DNA from: Norana najaformis
Lineage: Eukaryota > Annelida > Clitellata > Crassiclitellata > Hormogastridae
Reading direction: 5' to 3'
Length of the DNA stretch: 64,000 bases
Assembly (NCBI GenBank): GCA_964023275.1
Contig: OZ029915.1
Span: 34,406,573 to 34,470,572, forward strand
In this document: piece after piece, positions 13,402 through 24,205 of the stretch
Numbering within the stretch: position 1 is the stretch's first letter
Layout of the letters: the number at the start of each line of letters is the position of its first letter
Notes under the pieces: generated by a model
The model's database searches: none
Seen by the model: only the letters and a program-made list of their open reading frames with translations
What the model was told of the DNA's origin: nothing
Program-made: the position numbers and the translations under genes

Positions 13402-13478
<77 letters not shown>

Positions 13479-13521
13479 CAGCAACAGTAGCAGCAGCACG
13501 ACGTATGCTGCTGTCGCATGA
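13315..13521 (+). CDS. Possible serine-rich coding exon containing the CAG tract
   Basis: An ATG at 13315 opens a 68-codon frame with an ordinary-looking N-terminus (NESRSSDYASGAADDRLQPP), then about 24 consecutive Ser codons and a TTYAAVA end. In this frame the repeat reads AGC. The interruptions AGT and AAC stay Ser/Asn, whereas the glutamine frame meets TAG stops. The alanine frame is also open. There is no recognised domain, no splice partner and no expression evidence, so it may equally be a non-coding microsatellite. Intervening DNA from 12861 to 13314 shows nothing recognisable. Confidence 0.25.
13404..13496. repeat. CAG trinucleotide repeat, 24 pure units plus imperfect end
   Basis: Twenty-four uninterrupted CAG units run from 13404 to 13475. 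They are followed by TAG, CAG, CAA, CAG and TAG-type interruptions up to about 13496. Confidence 0.95.
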
Positions 13522-13978
13522 AGCATCCATGCATCAGAAAATATTGACACCTTCCTTTAGACGGACTTCCAGCGACAAGCGAATATCGGGTCCAAGAAAT
13601 CTGTCTGCAGAATTGCTGTAAATGGCGACATATGCTATGCTACGCCAAATGGCCAAGAGTAACATTACATAACAAATAATTCACGCGTAACTTAACTGTT
13701 TCAACTTCCTTCATTCTAGCTTTCCAGTCACGCATATATGTATATCCTGATTTTTTAAAACATGATTGTTATAGGGCATAGATTCACATTTAACGCTTAT
13801 GTCACACATAATATTCACTCATCATGTACACTGCTCACTGTTTATGCATACAGACCACGCACGTTGATTATGTACATAAGAATTAGCTCATGGACCCACA
13901 TATCTAATCATATCCTACTATTTTGGACTGCTTTGTGTTACCTTAAACTCATGTTAATTCACCACACCGGTTTGAACT

Positions 13979-14036
13979 ACCCTAACCCTAACCCTATCCC
14001 TAGCTTCGGTACAAAACGGGTGGTAATAACCCTAAC
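13979..14036. repeat. Short interstitial telomere-like CCCTAA repeats
   Basis: ACCCTAACCCTAACCCTATCC at 13979-13999, plus a further CCCTAACC near 14030. Only three to four units of the animal telomere motif are present, so this is an interstitial trace and not a chromosome end. Confidence 0.7.
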
Positions 14037-14059
14037 CACTGTCGTCCAGACCTAAGATT

Positions 14060-14665
14060 CGTAAACGTGCTCATAAAGAACAAGAACACTCCTAGTCTTC
14101 TCAGCGTTTGCCATCAGCTACTGCAACTCACCGCTAGTGGGACTGCCGTTGACCTCCATTTCACCTCTCCAAAAGGTTCAGAATGCTGCAGTCAGACTCT
14201 TTAGCGGGATAGGTATGCATCTGAATGTGGTTGTTGTACCTAAATATTGAAAATCTCTTCCTGCATCTGTTCGTTTTGCTCAGTTGCTTGTGTCATGTCG
14301 GTCTCAACTGAAGCCTTACCTTTTCCAGTTGGCTTACCCACCATAGGCTGCCTCTCTGATTCAACTGACTTTCTGGATACTATCCTGACTGCGGCTTGGT
14401 TTTGATGCACCACAGGCTGATACTATGTGCGCGAAGCACCGACGCTATAGAAATTTCTAATTACAATTAAAGTTTTATGGTCCAGTAAAGAAGCTTCGCT
14501 GTTGTCGGCCCATCTTTTTGGAATAAGCTGCCAGCAAAATGAACTTCTTGGCCTTTCTTTGCTCTTCCGTAAGCAACTGAAACCATTCTATTCAATTGTG
14601 GTTTTGTGTTGCCAGATCGTGAGCGCTATTGATGAGTTTCTTTGAACAGGAGCTATATAATTGCG
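14060..14665 (+). pseudogene. CR1/L2-like LINE ORF2 C-terminal fragment, broken
   Basis: Translating across frames gives the hallmark C-terminal blocks of CR1/L2-clade ORF2 proteins. SYCNSLLVGLPLTSISPLQK and VQNAAVRLF lie near 14115-14200, and PSFWNKLPAK lies near 14510-14540. Frameshifts and stops separate them. The copy ends with an AGGAGCTATATAATTGC tail near 14649. It is a 5-prime-truncated, dead retroelement. Confidence 0.75.
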
Positions 14666-16879
14666 TGCTGGCAATTGCAGTTACAAATTTTGGACTGTGT
14701 AGTTGAGGTCAGACTGTAGCTGGTAAGTTTGCCAAGCCTACAAAGACAGCGTTCCACAAGCCCCAGAAAACAACAAATTTCACAGAACGACTCTGATCTG
14801 AAGCCACTGATCGGAGCAGAACCTAAACAGGAATTCAAAGAAGTCTGCCATGTTTAGATCCTACTCCAGAAGAACACCGAGGTCACGGACGATGATCGCA
14901 ATCCGGAAATGCCTTCGTTATTGTCTCTTTGTCCATCTTCACTCGTGCCTGTATTGTGCCAAGCCATATAACGTGGGGTTGCCGATATCCAAGGCTGTGT
15001 TCAACGTTAGTTGGTCCGCGCAAGTGGATACGTGTACTTGCCAGATACAGCTGGACGTCGTCGTCATATTGATGGACCTGAGCTGACTCTGTCCATTACG
15101 TACAGAAGAGGCCCAAGTCGAAGCCATGTGTCACTCTTGCTCATCGCTATAAATTCTAAAAGAAGCTCGCTGTCTGCATGCTTATGTATTTAGTAGGCGT
15201 TTGCCTTAGTCCGTTTATCTATCGGCGCTCGTCACATCAACGGTGAGCCTTTTATCTTGTAGCCCACTCCGTTCTATCAGTGTACAACGTTACGACTTGT
15301 CGTTCCTGAGACTGAAATTTGACTAGCACCGTTTTTCTACGCAGACCAAGTTGCATTGAACGGTTTATCTATATCCCTGCAAAAGACGAACGAAAATGAT
15401 ATTTGTTAGGCCGGTTTAAGGCATGGCTGCTCCTTGTTTTCTTTAGTTTTTCTCAATTTTCCCAGATTACAATGTAATCAACAATGGTCTCTCTGCGTTT
15501 AAGTAACGCAGTAGAAGTGCAGTGTTGTATACATTCCAGACACTGATATAAAGCTACTACAAATAGCTAAAATAAATTCTATAAGCAGTACATACTGTGC
15601 TTTAGTGTTAGAGAGAAATGTAATCTAGAGCATTCGGACAGCATTATTGATCTAAAAATCTCTTAAAAGGCGTTCATTCCAAGGAAACCTTTCTGAAGTA
15701 ACCAGGCAAACAGAAGCTTAGCATTTTTCTGCGAATGAATCATCAGATTCTAATTTTGAAGGAAGTAATTACAGAGGCAAAATTAGGTCGAGATCAAGAG
15801 TTTCGAAGCGATTGCAATAAAAACACAGACTTCGAACGGCTCATAATTTGTCGACATACAAATTGGCCAATTACGCATTTGCGAGAGGATGAGCGCTTGA
15901 GTTATGGAGACGGCATTCGAAATTGCTGAAACTATCTCGACGAAAACACGAGCGATAGGGCATCGAAGCGTACTAACAGGGCGAGCAGTGGTGTTCAGGT
16001 TGCAAAAGCATACGACGCCGGATTATTGCAAGTGTAACTGCTGAATATTTGGCACTGAGCTGAGCTTTAGCAGATAGCCTAATGACGCGATATAAATGCT
16101 TCTGGTATGAGCGCGTGAGAAGCCAAGCTGTGTGGAAGAAACTGAAAGAACGGAGAAAAATGCAGTAGGCTATTAATCAGCCGAGGGCCATGCATGACGA
16201 GATATTTACAAAACTGGATCCATAGGCCGAGTGCGTTGTTGTACAGCAGCAAACCAGGCGATCGCGATTCATCCTGCTCGGCTGTGGAGGCCAGGACTGG
16301 ACGTCGGTGAACGATGACAGATCGATCTGGTTCCAAGGCGTTGAGAACAAGGCTCACGGACCAGCGGATAATTGAAAATTAATCTAAACCTCATGTGTTT
16401 ACAAAACACTTATTTGGAGCTCTCAGCGACACTTCAGTCTTTACATGACCTGCATGTTGCTCTGATTGAGCTCTTACAATATGTATTAAAGAGACTAGAG
16501 GTTAATAATAATACAATACCGAAATTGCGAATTTGTAGAAACATCTTGCACATAAGAAGCACATTTCTATAAGCATTTGGATGGTATCGCCGGATGTTCC
16601 ATCCTGGAAAAGAGAGGTACAAATCTGTACATCAAAAAGTCTTCGAATCAACATGTGCATTTACAAGAGTGTTCTTCAGTCATGGTGGAATGACAAAATC
16701 TTTAAAGTAAAAATTTCTATTAAAATTATGCACTGAAATTTAAATTTTTTAATATATTTTTGCTTTATATTGATTGCATCGATTCACGTCTAATTCAAAC
16801 TAACGTACATCAGAACACATGCCTATTTCTTAGCTTCAGTGTTTGGCGATGTCATGCAACGATCAATGCTGGAACTTTA
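14666..16879. other. Non-coding stretch
   Basis: No exon with convincing splice framing and no recognisable repeat. Open frames near 14850 and 16079-16357 lack any family signature. Confidence 0.5.
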
Positions 16880-17190
16880 ATGAGCTACCCATTACTAAGA
16901 TAGATAACGCAGTCTTTCTTTCGCATTGTCTTCGTTTCTTTGGCGATTTTATTCCATTTTCTCCTTATTTTATTTTTTTAAATTCTTAAAACAGCAGTTC
17001 TATTATTTTTACCCCATAATCTCCATTTCTACATTTCTTTCTCTTTTTCCTGCTGTTTGTGTCTACTAATCCTTATTAATATTTTCTCTTGCTCAGTTCT
17101 TCCTCTTTCTCCTGCCTTCCCATGGCACTCCTTCCGTTTTTCCTGCTGATCTTGTCCCTCCTTTTGTCCTTTCCTTGCGTGTAGGTCGAT
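16880..17190. repeat. Pyrimidine-rich CTTT/TCC tract
   Basis: A C/T-rich low-complexity region with no coding potential. Confidence 0.6.
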
Positions 17191-18773
17191 GTAGTCGTGA
17201 CGGGACAACGTTGTGTCACATTCAGCCGAAAAGTATATTTGTCTGACATATTTTTATGGATAAGGCGGCAATAAAGTGGCCCGAGCGTCTTTGGTTGCAG
17301 CAGCGAAGCCTACTGCAGCAGCAGCACGTGACATCGTGGCAATCGCCGTCAGCGTTCGATGATGGGCCTTTCAACATCCCTATCGTCAGCAGCAGCAGCA
17401 TCAATTTCTTCGTTGTCGACGTCTTCATCTCTAGATGCCTTCCTCTCTTTCGTACAACCCCCAAAACAAACAGCATCCTCTCATAGCGTTACAAATTGCA
17501 CCGACGATATACTTAACCATATCCTGATGACAAATACTTAGAAATGTGTTATGTATGTGTTATGAATTACATCAAATAACGAATTTATATAGCGCAAGCG
17601 AAATATTCAAATCTTTTGCGTTGATGGATATTTAGAAAAAGTCTTAAACCCAGGCCGGAATGTATTTATGGAGAGCCCTAGAACTCTGATAATCCTGCAG
17701 TAGGTTATTCCGGCACATGAAAACACCAAAATGCATCACTTAAGTCACTTAAAATTACCAACTGACTGATTTATTATATATTCCATCCATCAGTGCTAAT
17801 TAATGTCAGCATTATTATTTATAAACCCATCCGACAGGAATCAGTTAAATTATTTTGATTTCCATGCAGATTCAAACACACATTAAGCAACCACGTCACA
17901 TGTCAATTCAGTGTCTGGAGGTCTCGATCTTTTTCGGACGAAGCCAAAGTCTATCAAAAGCCATAGTTGGATTTGCGAAATTTTTGCCAGGGATCTAAAT
18001 TATTAAAGTATAATGCCAATAAGTTAAAAGGTGAAAAGCGCCCGCAGGTGAAGTGGTGATTAAACACTCAAAATATTCGACTAGGGTGTTTGCTGGAGGG
18101 TCTTGAGCTTCCCAGGGACTCCGGGTGATTTTAAAGGATATCATTTAAACAGTTGTGATGAAGCTTTGACTTTAAAAGGGTGATTTTTAGGCGAACCGAT
18201 TTTGGACAAGAACACATGATGATGCTGTATGCGAAAATTTTTGTGCATATGTTTGTCTGTGTTCATGAGTAGGCCTAATGATGATGTGTCGCTGAATCTC
18301 TGCCTCTGCTTCTGTTGCCGTTCAATGCTGTTGAAGCGAGAGTGGTGTAGCGGCTTTTCTTCCTTGTTCTTCCCTGGACCGTCTATATTATTTGTTTTGC
18401 TGTCGGCGCAGAGTCATAGGAGACTGGCCGGGCTGCTGCCACAGGAGATGTATCGCTTGAAATAATCACTCTGATGCCACCGACGTCGACGTTTAATTTC
18501 GGCTGAGAACGACTGATGCACTTGCCTCTACATCTCTGCCAACATACAGTTACCATCCTCTTTCTGTATGTACACTTGTCACTGTCTGGCCGGCTTCTGG
18601 ACCACGACACGACTTAATCTATGAATTACTGTTGCTTCTTCAGAAAGACGAATCACAGAGTACCTTGAATCATCAATTTTAATTAACTACAGCTGCAAAA
18701 TAACAACTGCGTTTTGACTCAGTAGCTTTCCTAAACAAATTTATTAGCAGCCGTTTATAGTTTCAAATTACAT
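17191..18773. other. Non-coding or undetermined
   Basis: Short CAG-like clusters at 17296-17325 and 17390-17402 create Ser/Gln/Leu frames on both strands. A retroelement-like TTTATATAGCGC word occurs at 17584-17595. Nothing is called with confidence. Confidence 0.45.
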
Positions 18774-18775
18774 TA

Positions 18776-18803
18776 CAGTCATGGCCAAAAGTTTGCGACA
18801 ATA
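18776..18803 (+). repeat. Left terminal inverted repeat of the Tc1 element
   Basis: About 28 bp, imperfectly complementary to 20055-20082. The GGCCAAAAGTTTG core resembles Tc1-family ends in general. Confidence 0.9.
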
Positions 18804-19099
18804 CAGTTTTGGACACATTTTCCAACTTTCTAATTGTGTTTGTGCTTGTTGTGCTACTGATGTTGTTTTAACAGATTGTTATTGTGTTAAATAGTTGTCA
18901 AAATAGTTGGAAGTTTACTTTTGGTTTATTTTGTGTTACTTTAACGTTAATTTTGGAAAGAAAATATAAAAATTGGTATTCAAGTAATATAAACCTTGTG
19001 CTGATTTTATTGCACTTTTATTAAACTGCAACATTTGTGTTATGTCAGTTATAATAAGTGGAATTTGAATTACACTGTAATGTTAATACAATATTTGCC

Positions 19100-19965
19100 C
19101 TCACTTTGAGAAAGAGACGCCCTTAATTTCATTAGCTTTTGAACGTGGTTTGTTGAAAGGAGCTGACATCAGAAAAGCGCGCACGAATATTCATCTTATA
19201 CAAGCAGAAAGATTGGAAAGCTAAAGGTGGTTCATTCAATACATGCTACGGTTAAAAAGGACGACTGAACTGCGACTCTTCAAATTACAGCATCGCTGTG
19301 GGCGGCCTAAGGTTTCCACCAAGACGACTCGATTTTGAAGATTGCCAAGTTCTCACTAAAAGCATCTTCCAGTGTCAACAGATCCAAATTGCCCGGCTCA
19401 CTGGAAATAAACCAAGCAACAGAACAATACGAAGAAGGCTGTGCGATGCTAGTCTGAGGCCATTTCGTCCTGCACGAAAACCGAAGCTGTCGTCGAAGAA
19501 CGTTAACGATCGGCTAGCCTTTTGTCAGAAATACAAAGAGTGGACCTCTGACCAGCTGTGTCATGTGCTGAATGTGTTGGGCTGCAGATAATGCCGAAGA
19601 ACACCCCCACAACATCCTGAGACTGCCAAACTTCATCAGCATCCACAATATCAGCCACTTCCGACAGGATGGTGCCACTTGTCATGGCCGTCAAATCTTG
19701 GTTGGTGCAGAGCGCATTCCTTTGCTGGAGCCATGGCCTGGAGACAATCCGGACTTATCCATCATTGAGAATGTGTGGAAAGTGAAGAAATAGAAGTTCT
19801 CTGTTTAACTTCTAATTCAGATTTGATCAGCTTGATCAAAGCCGTAAGGGTGCGCAGAATATACCCGAGTTTTGCAGAAAATTGGCCCAGTCGATGCTGC
19901 ATCGCAAACAAATTGTCTTTAAGAACAAAAGCTATCATTGCAGATATTGACTGTTGGTTCTAATA
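19100..19965 (+). pseudogene. Tc1-like transposase, frameshifted and internally deleted
   Basis: Blocks in family order are visible. SNRTIRRRLCDASLRPFRPA near 19415-19475 is the second helix-turn-helix region, followed by RKPKLSSKNVNDRLAFCQKY and WTSDQLCHVL. Then come HFRQDGATCH near 19660, PGDNPDLSIIENVWKV near 19740-19785 and a C-terminal LIKAVRV segment near 19838. In the DDE/D catalytic triad the second and third Asp are present (QDGA, NPDL). The segment carrying the first Asp is missing between about 19570 and 19600, where the frame also shifts. The N-terminal DNA-binding part is degraded. It cannot encode an active enzyme. Confidence 0.9.
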
Positions 19966-20054
19966 CGTTATGGCAACTTTGAACATTGCACAGGCACTTG
20001 AAACAGGGTAAATTCTTAATTTTTAAATAATGCTTACTATTTTAATGAATTTGT

Positions 20055-20082
20055 TCATGACGCAAATGTTTGGCCATGACTG
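20055..20082 (-). repeat. Right terminal inverted repeat of the Tc1 element
   Basis: Imperfect complement of 18776-18803, ending at the TA target duplication at 20083. Confidence 0.9.
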
Positions 20083-22669
20083 TACGTTTGCTGGCAGTTT
20101 CAGGTAACGTTGCAAATATAAATGCGACGAATAACTCTCGTGCATGAAATTTACCTGTTGAAGGTTTCGTTTCTTTCAAATTTGACAGGAATTAGAAATG
20201 TCACCTGAGTCTAGAGTATGAAGAAAACTGCGAAGAGCATATTATTTACACTTCCGGTCATAGTAGCGCACGAGAAATGCAGGACTTTAGTAGCAGTATT
20301 TTTAAGAATGTGTCACATGTGCAACATTCCAGTATTATCGACGACGGTGATGAAGGCTTCTGTCATCCGAGTGTTGAACATCTAATTGAGTTTGGCAACG
20401 TTTGCCTCGTGCACGAGTGTCATTTAGGAGAATATTCCTGACTACACGATTCATTCCCATTTCAACAACATCCATCGCTACTAACTTTACAAGCTTCCTG
20501 CTAAACATAATACACCCCAGACCAACTGGTAGCATGCTGTGGGGTCGGACAACACCAACTCTCTTAGTTATCGTCCATCCAAAAGAAATGGGATGCTACA
20601 CTCTGTGGCAACAGACAATGATATAGCAAACACCGAGTGACCTTGTGATATGAACTGACGTTGGCAAACTGATTCTAAATGTATGCTGGCCAGCGCCATA
20701 TTGTTTGTGTGGTTGTCCACCCGCCTGTCTGTCTCTGTTGTTTGTAATACTAGAGGGCGTAATAGATATCCTGTCGATCTGCCTGTTTGCTCGTCACTCT
20801 CATTGCCTATCATTCTGTTTGCCTGCTTAATTATTCTGTTTCATAAGCTCTGTGGCTATTCGGCCTGTCCTTGTCGTACTTCTGCTCTTTGTTAAGAATA
20901 TCTCTACGCATGTACATACATATTGGTGTTGTATGTGGTGAGCTTCACGTGTCTTGTCTTTCGGAACTCGTTCCTGCTGTTGACATTTGAGACTAAGAAG
21001 AAGTTAAGAAGGCGGCTGCAAAGAACCCGGCTCAAATAATGGTAATTTTCATATCGGAGTCCACGGCTTCGTCCTATGCGTCTGATCCAATTTCTCTTTC
21101 AGTTTTTAAAGCATCCTTAATACGGAACCGATACCAATGATTATTTTCCGCAGTCTTCATAGAATTTGAAGTAAAAATTGAAAAGGGAATTACAGAAATT
21201 CTGCAAATATTTTCACAGATTTTCAGAAAAATGCTGTTTATCAATATTTTTCAAAATAATTTATATACAGCAAATTTAAATCATTCATTTGTAGATGCCA
21301 TAAAACCTAAAGGAAACGACAAGGAAGCTTAAGACATTGCAAGCAAGATTAGTGTTGGCATGGATTGTCTTTTCAGTAAAAAAGTCTGAGTCACACCTCT
21401 GTTTAACAGGATACAAAATACTGATCGCAGAAATATTTCATTGATGTGTTTCTCGTGCCAGCACCGTCCGTGCACTGAGACTCACATTGATTGAGGTCCT
21501 TGTAATGGAAGGAATGACTGATGTGCTCGTCTCTTGTGGACAAAATGGTCCGATGGCGACCGCAATCTTCTTCCAATATATTCTTGGTGGCGAGCGGTGC
21601 GAAAGGTCATCTGGCTTAACCTTCGGAGGGCTTAGGCCTATTGTAGCTGGTGGGTCGTAAATCGTCCGGAATAGCGAGACATACCTTTGTTCTTCGTAAA
21701 ATAATAAAATATTTACAACAACGTATTTTTATTGACCTTTACAAAACAACTTAACGAGTCCGCGATTCGCCTCGGTCAAGGACTGTGCGTTCACCCGATT
21801 AGGAAATGCACTTGTTAGTTCTTGCGGCTCTCCGGATGTTGCGCGCTTGATTGTCCGCTTGACCTTCGGTCATCGAGTTTCTTTTTCTCAGACTACTTCC
21901 CTTTTAAAATTCTTTCCTTCACCTCTCATCTTTCATCTCTGATTACTTCTGGGGTCTAGCTCGACATGCACGAACCTAGGGCCGATGCGTCGTTATTGAA
22001 AATCCCAAATACCAGTGACATGTGCTATGACATAAATCATCCCGCAGTGAAATCAATAACTGAATTCAGCAGAAGATATAGCACATTTTCAGTGGAAATC
22101 AGCAAAGGTGCAATTATGTGACATTTCTGCTAAGAGCTACTGTTATAGGAAAATCTGCTTGAATTACTAGTGTGTGTATTGAATTTAAGAGGTAATTATA
22201 TCGATGATGTTGACCTCCAAGGCTATGCACAGTTCAACAATTTATCTGCTCATCCTCAAATATAGGCTGCTTTTATTTTTGTCATCAAAATGTTTATCAT
22301 GGTTTTAGGGCTTTCCTGCGAAAATGAAACTTTGATTGACTTTTATAAACTCAATGTGTGGTCGTTTACTGCTCTTTTGGTTATATTTTGGCTTACTTAT
22401 ATTTACAGGCCTTTATTTTGAGGACGATAGCTTCATGCACTGTTCAATTTGTGGATAAAAGCATGAAACTTTCTTTGCTTTAAGAGAAGCATATTTCATG
22501 ACTTATGAGCCAGAGGCATGACTTAATTTTCACGAAAAGTTTTAAAAAATAGATGATTGAAAATGTGTAGTAGTAGTTTCCGATGTTTATCGACATCTTA
22601 TGGAATCAAAGGCCGTTGACGTCGCCCTCCTCCTTTACCAGGCTGGGGACTGTCACTACCCGAGTATAG
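20083..22669. other. Non-coding stretch
   Basis: No recognisable gene. A C/T-rich CTGT tract lies around 20700-20890. Confidence 0.5.
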
Positions 22670-23074
22670 CAGTGGCGGAGTTTTTAAAAAGTGCCATAAT
22701 GTGTCAAGTTTTATAAGTGTACATAATATGCTCTTCACGATTTCACCATATTGGGCGACTTTATTAGGTTATAACAGACCTTTTAGGCAGTAGCTAGAAT
22801 TTACTGTCGAATTTATTTTTCTGGTCGAAAGAGTTTCAAAGTAAACAGCCTTTTAGGTATTTTTGCCCATAAATTTCGCAAAAGAGTTGTTTCAATCTGT
22901 CAAAATTAAAAATATCAGGAGCCTGACTGAACTTTGTAGCATCACCACCGTCCTCGGTCTGTGGTGGGTTGACTCAGGCGGTGCGCTGAGCTATATGATT
23001 AAATAAAGCCAAGTGCCTTTAAGTCATGTCGTTCTGTTGGCCTACTAGGGAATTAGAACGTAACTCCGCCAGTG
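22670..23074. mobile_element. Possible 405-bp MITE with short inverted ends
   Basis: CAGTGGCGGAGTT at 22670-22682 is matched by AACTCCGCCAGTG at 23062-23074, a complement with one mismatch. Termini beginning CAGTGGCG are common among hAT-like elements. No clear 8-bp target duplication is seen and there is no coding capacity, so the call is tentative. Confidence 0.4.
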
Positions 23075-24096
23075 ATGCTAAAGCGTCTATTAGTACTAGT
23101 AATGTTCGACAGAAAAAATGGCATATTTCCTAATTTGTTATCTTTATGTACTGCACTACACGATGACTAGGCATCAATGGATGGCTTTGAGCCATTGTGT
23201 TTAGAACTTACTGAAGGTACAAAGTTGTGACTGCCTCATAGGAGGCGGACATCAGCACACTCCGCTTCGTTTCTGGTAAACGCTGGTTGGCATGATGGCG
23301 TTATGCCAAATCACATCTATGTAAGGTTTAAACTGCATTTCTGAATGTTATATCTGAACAAAGGATCACTGTGTCTCTGGCGCTATTTCTCTGGCCAAGT
23401 TTCCTATAACAATGTTTTGATCCACTCTGGAAATATGGACTACGATGATGATGATGATGATGATGTCGGCGCCACATGTATTGCTGCATCAATTTATTTT
23501 TGTTTCCGCATGTTGTCTTGAGTATAACAGCCATGTTTCTTTGTCCTGTGACTACTGTGTTATTCATGCTTAAAATTATTTTTTTAATAATTTTCAATTA
23601 TGTATTTTGATCTAATTTTAAGGATGATGGAGCCATAAAAGCGTTTCGTCCTTTAAATTATTTTGAACATGTATCCCAAGTATCATGCTTCTATCCAGTG
23701 GTTGAAAAATTCACTGGGGCTTAATTCTGGGGCTCATTCGTCTCATTATAAGGCATTATGCTCATTAGTCCTGAAAATGTTCCTATAAAGACATTTTGCT
23801 GCCTGCAGATCTTGTTTTAAAGAAGATATTTAAAAACGCTGCTCTTTATAGAATAACTTGATGTTCGTCGTTAGATCTTGATGAAGTTTAAAATGGCTTT
23901 GCAGAGAAGCTTTGCTCAGACATTTAAGCATCCTCTGCCGCTGAAGCTGGGCGCTACATCGCACAGGGAGTGCAATTGGCGAAAGAATGCACGGTGCGTA
24001 AAATACTCGGCTATAGGTCTTTTTAAACAATAAGGTCTAAAGTTCCAGAAAATGGGCAGTAAAACACGGCAGTATTACATAGATGGAAAGTTCTTA
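23075..24096. other. Non-coding stretch
   Basis: It contains a GAT microsatellite at 23443-23465. Otherwise nothing is recognised. Confidence 0.5.
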
Positions 24097-24205
24097 AAAG
24101 GCTCTATATAGATAGTCAGATGCATACATACATACATACATACATATATACATACAGACAGACAGAAAGGCATATAGACATACATACACACATACAGACA
24201 TACAT
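24097..24205 (+). repeat. Retroelement tail joined to ATAC microsatellite
   Basis: AAGGCTCTATATAGATAGTC near 24098-24117 is followed by ATACATACATAC units to about 24205. The same order, a GGCGCTATATAAATAGCCAG-like word and then ATAC units, recurs at 41737 and in reverse at 57790-57834. This suggests the 3-prime end of one SINE/LINE family. Confidence 0.6.

Larger units (their letters stand above)
18776..20082 (+). mobile_element. Complete but inactive Tc1/mariner-type DNA transposon
   Basis: The element is bounded by inverted terminal repeats: CAGTCATGGCCAAAAGTTTG at 18776 and its imperfect complement ending at 20082 (AAATGTTTGGCCATGACTG). A TA dinucleotide flanks each end (18774-18775 and 20083-20084), the known target duplication of this superfamily. 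The length of 1307 bp is slightly short for an intact Tc1 element and fits internal deletion. The inside carries a broken transposase. Confidence 0.93.
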
